Part shown: one piece after another, positions 48,501 to 50,082 of the stretch
Numbering within the stretch: position 1 is the first letter of the stretch
Layout: every line of letters starts with the position of its first letter
Assembly: GCF_000003815.2 (NCBI RefSeq)
Contig: NC_049990.1
Coordinates: 17,886,828 to 17,936,909, forward strand
Source of the DNA: Branchiostoma floridae
Taxonomy: Eukaryota; Chordata; Leptocardii; Amphioxiformes; Branchiostomatidae
Direction of reading: 5' to 3'
DNA: 50,082 nucleotides
Notes under the pieces: generated by a model
Database searches by the model: none
Seen by the model: the letters and a program-made list of their open reading frames with translations, nothing else
What the model was told of the DNA's origin: nothing
Made by a program: the position numbers and the translations under genes

Positions 48501-49961
48501 ATACATACAGTTTGGGAAATGTACATGTATGTGTCGATTAACAAAAGCGATTTTTGTCAGTGTCAGTTCTTGAAGACAATTCTGCAAAATTCCATAATGT
48601 TTGGCTCCTAATGTTATACAAGATATCACCTTCGCAAAAGGAATTGATATGTAAAATGTTAAAGCTTGTGAGTATACTTCTGCTGAACTGTACATCAAAC
48701 GTTTCTCAAGACGACGATGCAAAAGTTGGAGGAACAACTCTTTAAGGTGAAGCATGTATCAACTTGGGTTGTCCTTTGGGATGTCCCTGCATCCTGGTTC
48801 CAATGAGTTGGTAACCGGGAGACTCTAGCTCAAACTCTTGGAGGCGTATCTTCATCAGAGCTCTACCCAAATTTCGGAAGAGATTTTGTAAAATGGGGGT
48901 CCTCTGTTCAAGTAGATACCTCAAGTACGTTAAAGGGGAAGCGCCAGCAACCTCTCCCTGTAATGATATACCCTGCTACCAAAAGAGCACTTTGAAGTGA
49001 ACCACAGCAATATTTTGTATCAACTTGTCATGTGAATGTCTCCCCTGTTCCAGTGTAAGGTTCTAGATGAGAAGTTGAACTCGCTGCTGACAACCCTGAA
49101 TGAAGAGGCTAAGGCCAAGCCGCTGCCTGCAGTTAGCCCTGCTGTCCAGCAGGAGGAGCTGGTGGCAGGATCTCCGCAAGACACCGTGCCGGAGGGACTC
49201 ACCGCGCCATCATCAAGTAGGGTAGGTTATCATAACCATTTTCACCTCTATATCCTTAACTCGTGTAGTCTACATATTTCATCAGTTATTTTTTGGTTAA
49301 AAACACAATCCTGTCACAAGCTTAGTAGCTTTTGTCAAAAGCTTCTGCTCCTGAGGTATTACCAAAAAATAAACCAGGAGCTCACAAACTGGATGCTGTA
49401 TGGGAATTAGCCAGTGCCCCATGAAAATAAATGAAATTATTGAAGAAAGAACAATTTAAGATCTGGGTGGGAAGCTGCGAGGTCAAATGAAGCCAATTTC
49501 TGGACTCTTAAAGGTCATTGAATAATTTATTGCTCTGTATAGTTAGCGATGCACTCAAAGGGAGGATAAACAAGGTCATAATTCTTGAGCTGATTTACAG
49601 AATAAATTGTATTATTCCTACAAAGTATATTTATTACAAAGTCGAAGGTAAATGACATTTGTACAAAGAATGAAGAAATGGGCATGACGTCAGTTTTAAA
49701 TGTACAAATTTATATTTAATTTACATTGTATGTCCACCCATAGTTGTATCTTAAGATTTCCTTCTTGTTTTGACCCCTTCTTTTATTTCACCTCTGATGG
49801 CCCATCCTGTTTAAAAGATCATTTCTAAAGAATCCAATGGTCAAACTAGCTTAAGAATGGGTAGATTTTGACAAAGTTTTTCTTGCGACACCTTCCAGCA
49901 GATGTATGATTCGGAGGATGATGTTGTTCCAGAAGAAATTGCTCCAGCAACCCTCAAGAGA
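21540..49961 (+). CDS. DGKD/DGKH: Type II diacylglycerol kinase (DGK delta/eta-like), 15 internal exons, partial at both ends
   Basis: Diacylglycerol kinases phosphorylate diacylglycerol to phosphatidic acid using ATP, switching off DAG signalling at membranes. Fifteen exons join in phase (48, 63, 81, 105, 133, 107, 126, 263, 109, 140, 76, 98, 103, 168 and 63 nt) to 561 codons without a stop. Domains in the joined product: PH about 3-95, C1a 112-161, C1b 184-234, DAGKc from about 268 with GGDG at 325-328 and PLGTGND at 352-358, then an acidic, low-complexity insert. The PH-C1-C1-DAGKc order followed by an insert is known only for type II DGKs (delta, eta, kappa). An invertebrate chordate may carry one pro-ortholog of all three, so the symbol is a family label. 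The start codon exon, DAGKa and SAM regions are not in view. All introns are GT-AG. Confidence 0.97.
21780..21984. mobile_element. Foldback element in intron 1
   Basis: Arms of about 90 bp (left with AACGTTGGCTATATTTTCTT, right with GAGAACATAGCCAACGTTGA) surround a short centre. A 13-base G run lies in the left arm and A/C runs in the right. Flanks and ends are not sharply defined. Confidence 0.75.
22040..22400. mobile_element. Foldback repeat of the ACTGGATATGATTTTGGAAA family
   Basis: The left half (CAACTGGATATGATTTTGG, GATCAGTGACACTGAAGTGT) is mirrored on the right (CACTTCAGTGTCACTGA, CCAAAATCATATCCAGTCG). The centre holds TCATTCATAG inverted pairs. Fragments recur at 1197, 12573, 37118, 37820 and 39520. 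Confidence 0.8.
22468..22530 (+). CDS. DGKD/DGKH: DGK exon 2: PH domain
   Basis: The exon encodes 21 residues beginning [19 protein letters not shown], the second and third strands of the PH fold. The basic KKRYFKL run is where PH domains often bind phosphoinositides. Vertebrate members usually have W or S/K where M occurs here. It has a CCTATAG acceptor and a GTAAGA donor, phase 0 at both ends. The preceding intron is 880 bp and contains two foldback elements. Confidence 0.96.
23418..23540. repeat. Dispersed repeat fragment (AAGTTTATTGC ... GGTACA-TG-ATGGCA)
   Basis: Resembles 28600-28700 in the order AACTTTATT, ACAAGGTACA, ATGGCAA, ACAACTAC. The class is unknown; it may be the tail of an older element. 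Confidence 0.45.
23652..23684 (-). ncRNA. Hammerhead-type ribozyme core, inverted copy
   Basis: Exact reverse complement of the core at 24718-24750, in the left arm. The two would be transcribed from opposite strands. Confidence 0.73.
23701..23947 (-). pseudogene. Second copy of the endonuclease C-terminus, minus strand
   Basis: It reads in the same frame as the right arm on the minus strand, ending at the TAG complement at 23701-23703. It runs into the gap at 23947 and lacks the GIY-YIG core within visible sequence. It differs from the right arm at a handful of bases. Confidence 0.8.
23948..24295. other. Assembly gap (348 N)
   Basis: Run of N between the two inverted arms. The true length is unknown. 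Inverted repeats of this kind commonly break shotgun assemblies. Confidence 1.
24297..24701 (+). CDS. Penelope-like GIY-YIG endonuclease, C-terminal part
   Basis: The frame runs open from the gap edge to TAG at 24699-24701 (134 codons). It shows the cysteine pair IPCKSC directly before VYIGETGR, then [12 protein letters not shown]. This is the Penelope-type zinc pair plus GIY-YIG core with its arginine. Downstream, [19 protein letters not shown] and [14 protein letters not shown] are also typical of the family's C-terminus. Such nucleases nick target DNA for target-primed reverse transcription. The N-terminal part is hidden by the N run. The VYIG at 24336 is internal and is not a start. Confidence 0.9.
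   Translation, partial: RLCLQIPCKSCDKVYIGETGRTFNTRLEEHKKEAQNSKGSAYPRSQKKAAEQTENKSAVTDHIHRNNCVIDWEGARVIDREENRRTRWIKEAVWIRKSVPVMNRDEGGYKLSHVWDDILAAATPPTSAISSSKK
24718..24750 (+). ncRNA. Hammerhead-type self-cleaving ribozyme core
   Basis: CTGATGA (24718-24724), a perfect 7-bp stem II (GGTGTCT / AGACACC with a 3-base loop), then GAAAC and GTC. These are the conserved elements in the right order. Stem III would be only the self-complementary ACGT, as in hammerheads that work as dimers. Stem I pairing beyond CC/GG is weak by eye. Hammerheads are known from Penelope-like elements. Confidence 0.75.
25330..25785 (+). repeat. ~100-bp tandem repeat, five diverged copies
   Basis: TTTTTTCAAAGC-GTCACATT followed by AAGATGCCAAAAGAGAGTAT begins near 25335, 25425, 25530, 25625 and 25733. 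ATTATTTGTTGATAGTG-AATAG closes each unit. Divergence is moderate. Confidence 0.88.
25785..26045 (+). promoter_or_regulatory. GC-rich, non-repetitive island in intron 2: candidate enhancer or internal promoter
   Basis: It stands out sharply from AT-rich surroundings and matches no other part of the window. It holds CTATATTTAG at 25809-25818 (exact MEF2 consensus), AGGTCA overlapping it (nuclear-receptor half-site), GGGGGCGGCGCACGCCCGCG (Sp/KLF or Egr-like GC box), and two homeodomain cores, CAATTAG at 25936 and TTAATTAG at 25957. No reading frame or splice pattern suggests an exon. Function is inference only. Confidence 0.4.
26336..26708 (+). repeat. ~188-bp tandem duplication
   Basis: TATCCCACAACTTGGAGAAA begins at about 26337 and 26526. 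Both copies continue through GTATTGTGTCTGTGCGTGT, CATCCTTTA-GATACAGTAC and AA-TGGTACATG. Two to three small indels separate them. Confidence 0.9.
27564..27870 (+). mobile_element. tRNA-derived SINE (GGGATGTCCCTGTAGCTC family), full-length copy
   Basis: Box A-like TGTAGCTCAACTGGTAGCAG at 27572 and box B-like CATTCAAATCCTGG at 27643, then a body with GGGCTAGCATCCC and a tail rich in AACAAC at 27850. Shorter copies: 36190-36300, 48775-48985, and tail only at 6180-6350. Confidence 0.82.
27945..28362 (+). mobile_element. ~420-bp dispersed element with CCTAGG ends, copy 2
   Basis: Matches 14668-15112 along its length and ends TTTTTTTCCTAGGCCTAATAG. A GGCCAGGTGAGTAGGAAAAA left end has diverged. No coding capacity. 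Confidence 0.8.
29290..29622. mobile_element. MITE-like copy of the TTAGGCCA family
   Basis: Begins TTAGGCCATGCGGG and ends CAACATGGCCTAA. The right part (GATGTCATCCATATAATGAA) matches the ends of 18258-18841. Boundaries are tentative. Confidence 0.55.
30965..31085. mobile_element. hAT-like terminal fragment (GGTACCCACCC end)
   Basis: TTCTAATTGGTCCAACAT, TTTTCTGGACTGGTCCAA and a terminal GTACTGGTACCCACCCTTAC. Related to the TAGGGGTGGGTACC end at 239 and the body at 700-780. Confidence 0.55.
31090..31205 (-). mobile_element. Decayed tRNA-derived SINE, minus strand
   Basis: GTACTCATTTTCAG, GTGAGGAAATTTGTGT, ACCTTTTCCAAGG and TTGAACTCATGACCTCTGG follow the order of the 46015-46430 copy, with many changes. 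Confidence 0.65.
31970..32050 (+). CDS. DGKD/DGKH: DGK exon 3: PH domain
   Basis: The exon encodes 27 residues ending [10 protein letters not shown], with the [21 protein letters not shown] stretch that is almost invariant in DGK delta/eta. It has a TTTTTGCAG acceptor and a GTGAGG donor, phase 0 at both ends. It follows a 9.4-kb intron, by far the largest in the window, which carries the Penelope-like element and the GC-rich island. Confidence 0.97.
32375..32560. mobile_element. MITE of the TACTGTAAATGC/CGCGG family, copy 3
   Basis: TACTGTAAATGCAGAAATG at the left and GAATTTACAG at the right. Repeated GTTCGCGGT and ACCGCGAACTTAAAACCACC blocks form hairpins. It is the least decayed of the three copies and lies about 325 bp after exon 3. 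Confidence 0.85.
32586..32725. mobile_element. GC-rich palindromic MITE, ~140 bp
   Basis: The left arm ATACAACAAGGTGTATTACG and the right arm (reverse complement ATACAACACGGTGTATTTCG) continue as inverted copies almost to the centre (CCTCCGGCCTTTGGCC). ATACACTTTGTTGTATT near 45037 is a fragment of the same end. Confidence 0.83.
32963..33803. repeat. 190-bp direct duplication at both sides of a hAT-type remnant
   Basis: GAGCCATTTTAGGTCGTAGC through AACCTCTCCCA-ACT and TCTCTTAAGTAGT occurs at 32963-33156 and 33614-33800. The second copy leads directly into the element at 33804, the first into the remnant at 33158. Confidence 0.85.
33158..33476 (-). mobile_element. hAT-like non-autonomous element, minus-strand relative of 34198-34519
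   Basis: Ends GCATATGCAGGTGGTATTTC then GAGCCC, the reverse complement of the start at 34198. The other end is truncated and begins TGCAGGTGACATTG. TGCAGGT motifs crowd both arms. Confidence 0.75.
33804..34165. mobile_element. hAT-like non-autonomous element with GTGCACCC motifs, 5-bp target duplication
   Basis: Starts CAGGGCTCGAAATACTGGG and ends GAATTTCGAGCCCTG, inverted ends of about 12 bp. AGTAA flanks both sides (33799-33803, 34166-34170). Subterminal GTGCACCCA motifs recur at least nine times. Confidence 0.83.
34198..34519. mobile_element. hAT-like non-autonomous element with TGCAGGT motifs, 5-bp target duplication
   Basis: Starts CAGGGCTCGAAATACCACC and ends ATATCAAGCCCTG. GACTT flanks both sides (34193-34197, 34520-34524, counting the base after CCCTG as the first). 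TGCAGGT or ACCTGCA occurs many times near both ends. It lies 32 bp from the preceding element. Confidence 0.82.
34941..35160. mobile_element. Foldback MITE in intron 3
   Basis: The outer arms CTAGTTCACCTTTATCC / GGATAAAGGTAAACTAG and the inner arms ATATCAAGTCGACGGACG / CGTCCGTTGACTTGATAT are both inverted. A degraded relative is at 35875-36025 (GATGGACGTTGGTTTCAAAC, then CCCGATGGATAAGG). Confidence 0.78.
35705..35809 (+). CDS. DGKD/DGKH: DGK exon 4: PH domain C-terminal helix
   Basis: The exon encodes 35 residues that include [20 protein letters not shown]. This is the last strand and the C-terminal helix of the PH domain, with the conserved helix tryptophan, followed by AVQNREFYD leading to the first C1 finger. 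It has a CTCCGCAG acceptor and a GTGAGT donor, phase 0 at both ends. Confidence 0.97.
36190..36300 (+). mobile_element. tRNA-derived SINE (GGGATGTCCCTGTAGCTC family), truncated
   Basis: GATGTCCCTGTAGCTCAACT is identical to the head at 27564, followed by GTAACTGTGGGACCC and TTGAAACCCGCTGG. It breaks off after about 110 bp. Confidence 0.8.
36746..37085. mobile_element. Non-autonomous hAT element with 8-bp target duplication
   Basis: CATGACAT flanks it exactly (36738-36745 and 37086-37093). Ends are CAGGGCTCTTGCCAGC and (reverse complement) CAGGTCTCTAGCCGGC, with TTTTTCCGTCA further in on both sides. The 340-bp interior has GACGGA motifs but no transposase. Confidence 0.9.
37926..37950. repeat. 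CTGTA microsatellite
   Basis: About five units of TGTAC/CTGTA. Confidence 0.85.
38454..38586 (+). CDS. DGKD/DGKH: DGK exon 5: first C1 zinc finger, N-terminal part
   Basis: The exon encodes 44 residues plus one base. It holds [17 protein letters not shown] and the SCE that begins the next zinc pair. The H-x12-C-x2-C-x13-C spacing of a C1 domain is exact. Acceptor is CATCTGCAG and donor AAG|GTAAGA, ending in phase 1. The exon lies in the second copy of a tandem intronic duplication, and no exon copy was found in the first. Confidence 0.97.
38645..38905. mobile_element. Foldback MITE 60 bp downstream of exon 5
   Basis: Left arm with AACCAACACCAAATTGATTG and right arm with CAATCAATGTGGTGTTGGTT extend as inverted copies over about 60 bp (CAAATTTTCAGC-GACTC). 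It is absent from the first copy of the segmental duplication. Confidence 0.82.
39452..39605 (+). repeat. 154-bp host intron segment, left copy
   Basis: TATCACCCCTCTCACTTGCA through TTTCTGTGCTTAAAG. It reappears, apparently without a change, at 42458-42611. It continues the segmental duplication on its left, so it is original intron sequence. Confidence 0.92.
39604..40445 (+). repeat. 99-bp minisatellite with an open 33-codon period
   Basis: GCGAACCAGGAAATTAAAAC repeats at 99-bp spacing (39616, 39715, 39814 and onward), about six near-identical copies to 40225. Degenerate copies run to about 40445. Because 99 is divisible by 3, one frame stays open for 209 codons (33-residue unit with [16 protein letters not shown]). 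No splice sites, domain or homology support translation. Confidence 0.93.
40519..40707. repeat. 189-bp direct repeat of the element, left copy
   Basis: GTATTTTCCGTAACAATGTG through CCAAAAACCCTTCT. It differs from 42271-42458 at only a few bases and one single-base indel. It may be an LTR-like or split-repeat terminus. Confidence 0.9.
41194..41874 (-). pseudogene. SGNH/GDSL-type hydrolase domain, broken by one in-frame stop
   Basis: On the minus strand the frame is open from 41874, then hits TAA at 41704-41706, and resumes to a natural stop at 41194-41196. Before the stop: [13 protein letters not shown], a hydrophobic strand leading to the block I serine (GHS in place of GDS). After it: [14 protein letters not shown] (block III position, but VVD where GxND is usual) and [14 protein letters not shown] (block V D-x-x-H). 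The IRGAI end is typical of the form carried by marine-animal retroelements. The asparagine of GxND is missing and the frame is interrupted, so an active enzyme is unlikely. Confidence 0.72.
41895..42079 (-). repeat. 96-bp tandem duplication inside the element
   Basis: GC-GGCAAACAGGGTCCC begins at 41895 and 41991. Both copies carry AGAAGTCCTTGATTCCG and GGAAAGGGTCCAG-AATGCAG. 42080-42265 continues with looser repeats of AACAAGTCCGTTTTG. Confidence 0.88.
42271..42458. repeat. 189-bp direct repeat of the element, right copy
   Basis: GTATTTTCGGTAACAATGTG through AACCCTTCT, where it abuts the second copy of the host 154-bp segment exactly. Confidence 0.9.
42458..42611 (+). repeat. 154-bp host intron segment, right copy
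   Basis: Appears identical to 39452-39605 (constant offset of 3006). After it the intron continues 104 bp to exon 6. Confidence 0.92.
42716..42822 (+). CDS. DGKD/DGKH: DGK exon 6: first C1 zinc finger, C-terminal part
   Basis: With the base carried from exon 5 it reads [18 protein letters not shown], completing the C1 ligands (C-x2-C-x4-H-x2-C-x7-C). An acidic linker (DTIEDDEG) follows. The acceptor is CCCTGAAG, a less common AAG type, but phase and homology fix it. The donor is GTAAGT, phase 0. The upstream end of this intron is disturbed by the 154-bp duplication and the inserted element. Confidence 0.95.
42823..43237 (+). other. DGK intron 6
   Basis: 415 bp, GTAAGT to TTTTAG. No element recognised. 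Confidence 0.8.
43238..43363 (+). CDS. DGKD/DGKH: DGK exon 7: second C1 zinc finger
   Basis: The exon encodes 42 residues starting [18 protein letters not shown]. The first zinc ligands are seen (H-x12-C-x2-C), then CLWCRAM. It has a ATTTTAG acceptor and a GTGAGT donor, phase 0 at both ends. The last 75 bases plus the donor are the founder unit of an 11-copy tandem array that fills most of the next intron. Reading into the second copy shifts frame and stops at 43453, so the first donor is the one compatible with exon 8. Confidence 0.95.
43284..44304 (+). repeat. 11-copy tandem array of the second C1 exon end plus its splice donor
   Basis: The unit is 75 bp of coding sequence (25 codons holding four C1 cysteines) plus GTGAGTAGTAATTCCCAAG. 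GACCACACCT occurs at 43301, 43387, 43481, 43575, 43669, 43763, 43857, 43943, 44037, 44123 and 44217. Spacing is 94 bp, or 86 bp where TTCCCAAG is missing. Copy 1 is the end of exon 7. The last copy has a 10-bp insertion before its ATGGTGAGT. Copies differ at almost no positions (GGGAG/GGAAG), so the array is young or homogenised, or an assembly product. Confidence 0.97.
44305..44645 (+). other. Rest of DGK intron 7
   Basis: Single-copy sequence to the exon 8 acceptor, with a GATGATGCTGATGATGCTGA trinucleotide-like run at 44575-44600. Confidence 0.75.
44646..44908 (+). CDS. DGKD/DGKH: DGK exon 8: end of second C1 and start of DAGKc
   Basis: It begins [13 protein letters not shown], the last four C1b ligand positions, then [17 protein letters not shown] and the first catalytic-domain strand [14 protein letters not shown]. 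It continues through [17 protein letters not shown] and NGGPHLG. At 263 nt it is the longest exon. Acceptor is TCTCCCTAG and donor GTGAGG, ending in phase 2. Confidence 0.97.
44909..45521 (+). other. DGK intron 8
   Basis: GTGAGG to TTGCAG. A fragment of the ATACAACA-GTGTATT MITE end is at about 45030-45055. Otherwise nothing is recognised. Confidence 0.75.
45522..45630 (+). CDS. DGKD/DGKH: DGK exon 9: DAGKc nucleotide-binding core
   Basis: The exon completes a glycine codon and encodes [20 protein letters not shown] followed by [20 protein letters not shown] is the glycine-rich ATP-binding motif essential for DGK catalysis, and nothing in it is altered. Acceptor is TTGTTGCAG and donor GTACAG, phase 0 at the end. 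Confidence 0.97.
45631..46557 (+). other. DGK intron 9
   Basis: 927 bp. The right half is a minus-strand SINE (46015-46430). The left half shows nothing recognised. Confidence 0.8.
46015..46430 (-). mobile_element. Full-length tRNA-derived SINE in intron 9
   Basis: On the minus strand the head reads AGATCGTCTGGCGCAGCGG (box A) and GGCGGGTTCGAATCCGACT (exact box B), followed by CCCTTGGGAAAGGCACTTTA. The body contains AACGTGCAT and GACCTCCATTTAACGTCC, a core seen across marine invertebrates (from memory). It is the best preserved SINE in the window. Confidence 0.9.
46558..46697 (+). CDS. DGKD/DGKH: DGK exon 10: DAGKc second glycine loop
   Basis: It encodes [20 protein letters not shown] and the [11 protein letters not shown] segment that follows. 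[10 protein letters not shown] is the signature loop shared by DGKs, sphingosine kinases and bacterial lipid kinases. It ends KMLDR with phase 2. Acceptor is CTATCCAG and donor GTGATA. Confidence 0.97.
46698..47230 (+). other. DGK intron 10
   Basis: 533 bp, AT-rich, no element recognised. Confidence 0.7.
47231..47306 (+). CDS. DGKD/DGKH: DGK exon 11: end of DAGKc, start of insert
   Basis: It completes Arg then reads [12 protein letters not shown] and a low-complexity [13 protein letters not shown]. The WS-M start matches the last catalytic strand of type II DGKs. The remainder belongs to the poorly conserved insert between DAGKc and DAGKa. Acceptor is GTCCCACAG and donor GTAAGA. Confidence 0.88.
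47307..48266 (+). other. DGK introns 11 and 12 (around exon 12)
   Basis: 434 and 428 bp. A run of 13 or so G lies at about 47512-47526. Nothing else recognised. Confidence 0.7.
47741..47838 (+). CDS. DGKD/DGKH: DGK exon 12: inter-catalytic insert
   Basis: It encodes [20 protein letters not shown] and [12 protein letters not shown]. The EDSVA-HLS-IL-SDQHS pattern is recognisable in vertebrate DGK delta/eta. The acceptor ATGATGTAG has a weak pyrimidine tract, but phase and homology fix it. Donor is GTATGC, ending in phase 2. Confidence 0.93.
48267..48369 (+). CDS. DGKD/DGKH: DGK exon 13: inter-catalytic insert
   Basis: It encodes [17 protein letters not shown], close to the vertebrate family, then a charged [17 protein letters not shown] tail. 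Acceptor is TTCTTTCAG and donor GTGAGA, phase 0 at the end. Confidence 0.94.
48775..48985 (+). mobile_element. tRNA-derived SINE (GGGATGTCCC family), internal deletion, in intron 13
   Basis: GGGATGTCCCTG lacks the GTAGCTCAAC box A region and jumps to CATCCTGGTTCCAATGAGTT. It continues GTAACCGGGAGACTC, TTAAAGGGGAAGCGCCAGCA and ACCTCTCCCTGTAATGATAT as in the family tail. Confidence 0.75.
49054..49221 (+). CDS. DGKD/DGKH: DGK exon 14: inter-catalytic insert, coiled and Pro/Ser-rich
   Basis: It encodes 56 residues. [20 protein letters not shown] is a probable amphipathic helix matching the K-LDSLL-TL segment of vertebrate relatives. A proline/serine-rich, weakly conserved tail ending APSSSR follows. 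Acceptor is CTGTTCCAG and donor GTAGGT, phase 0 at both ends. An upstream fragment of a tRNA-derived SINE lies in the preceding intron. Confidence 0.92.
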
Positions 49962-50082
49962 GTAAGGCACAGTTTCTCCATAAAAACTAATAATACCTAC
50001 TTCTGGTGCTTTTTTCTAAGGTTTCCATCACTGCATGGCTTTGATCAGTTGGTGATTGACAGCTGGTGGCGGGCAAGGCTTA
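49222..50082 (+). other. DGK intron 14 and the start of intron 15
   Basis: 677 bp between exons 14 and 15, then 121 bp after exon 15. A GATTGACAGCTGGTGGCGGGCA string near the end has no assignment. No element recognised. Confidence 0.65.
49899..49961 (+). CDS. DGKD/DGKH: DGK exon 15 (probable): short acidic exon
   Basis: A 63-nt phase-0 exon encoding [20 protein letters not shown] plus R, between CTTCCAG and GTAAGG. It keeps the frame open but is too variable to confirm by homology. The acceptor reads CAGCAG, so a start 3 nt later (49902, dropping the glutamine) is equally possible. The gene continues past the window end. Confidence 0.72.

Noticed and set aside
1-50082. CRISPR array, prokaryotic operon or phage genes
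   Set aside because: The window is eukaryotic, with spliced GT-AG exons; the repeats are tandem or dispersed without unique spacers.

Overview
The window looks like nuclear DNA of an invertebrate chordate, most likely amphioxus (Branchiostoma). It is AT-rich and intron-rich. It is packed with small foldback transposons, tRNA-derived SINEs and marine-animal-type repeats, and it has a 348-base assembly gap. The coding exons are very close to vertebrate diacylglycerol kinase delta/eta. The species call is an inference from overall character, not from a diagnostic marker.

One host gene is recognisable: a plus-strand type II diacylglycerol kinase, the counterpart of vertebrate DGKD/DGKH (and DGKK). 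Fifteen coding exons lie between 21540 and 49961. Their splice phases all agree and they join into one open frame of 1683 nt (561 residues) without a stop. In order they encode a PH domain (exons 1-4), two C1 zinc fingers (exons 5-6 and 7-8), the catalytic DAGKc core (exons 8-10, with GGDG and PLGTGND motifs) and the start of the long insert that separates the two catalytic halves in type II enzymes (exons 11-15). The N-terminal exon(s), the accessory catalytic domain and any C-terminal SAM domain lie outside the window or were not recognised. The exon numbers used here are local to this window.

Layout. 1-21539: no exon recognised; many MITEs, hAT-like elements, SINEs and diverged tandem repeats, either a 5' intron or upstream intergenic DNA. 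21540-31969: exons 1-2 and a 9.4-kb intron carrying a Penelope-like retroelement (GIY-YIG endonuclease end, two inverted arms, two hammerhead-type motifs) and an unusual GC-rich island with MEF2-like and homeodomain-like sites. 31970-38586: exons 3-5 with several hAT-type elements and a ~1.6-kb tandem segmental duplication. 38587-42715: intron 5, holding a ~2.85-kb inserted element with a 99-bp minisatellite, 189-bp direct repeats and a broken SGNH-hydrolase reading frame on the minus strand, bracketed by an exact-looking 154-bp duplication of host intron. 42716-50082: the compact catalytic part of the gene, interrupted by an array of 11 copies of the 3' part of the second C1 exon, each with its own splice donor.

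The observations most worth a second look are the C1-exon/splice-donor minisatellite (43284-44304), the SGNH-bearing element and its odd flanking duplication (39452-42611), the paired hammerhead/Penelope structure (23563-24807), and the GC-rich putative regulatory island (25785-26045).
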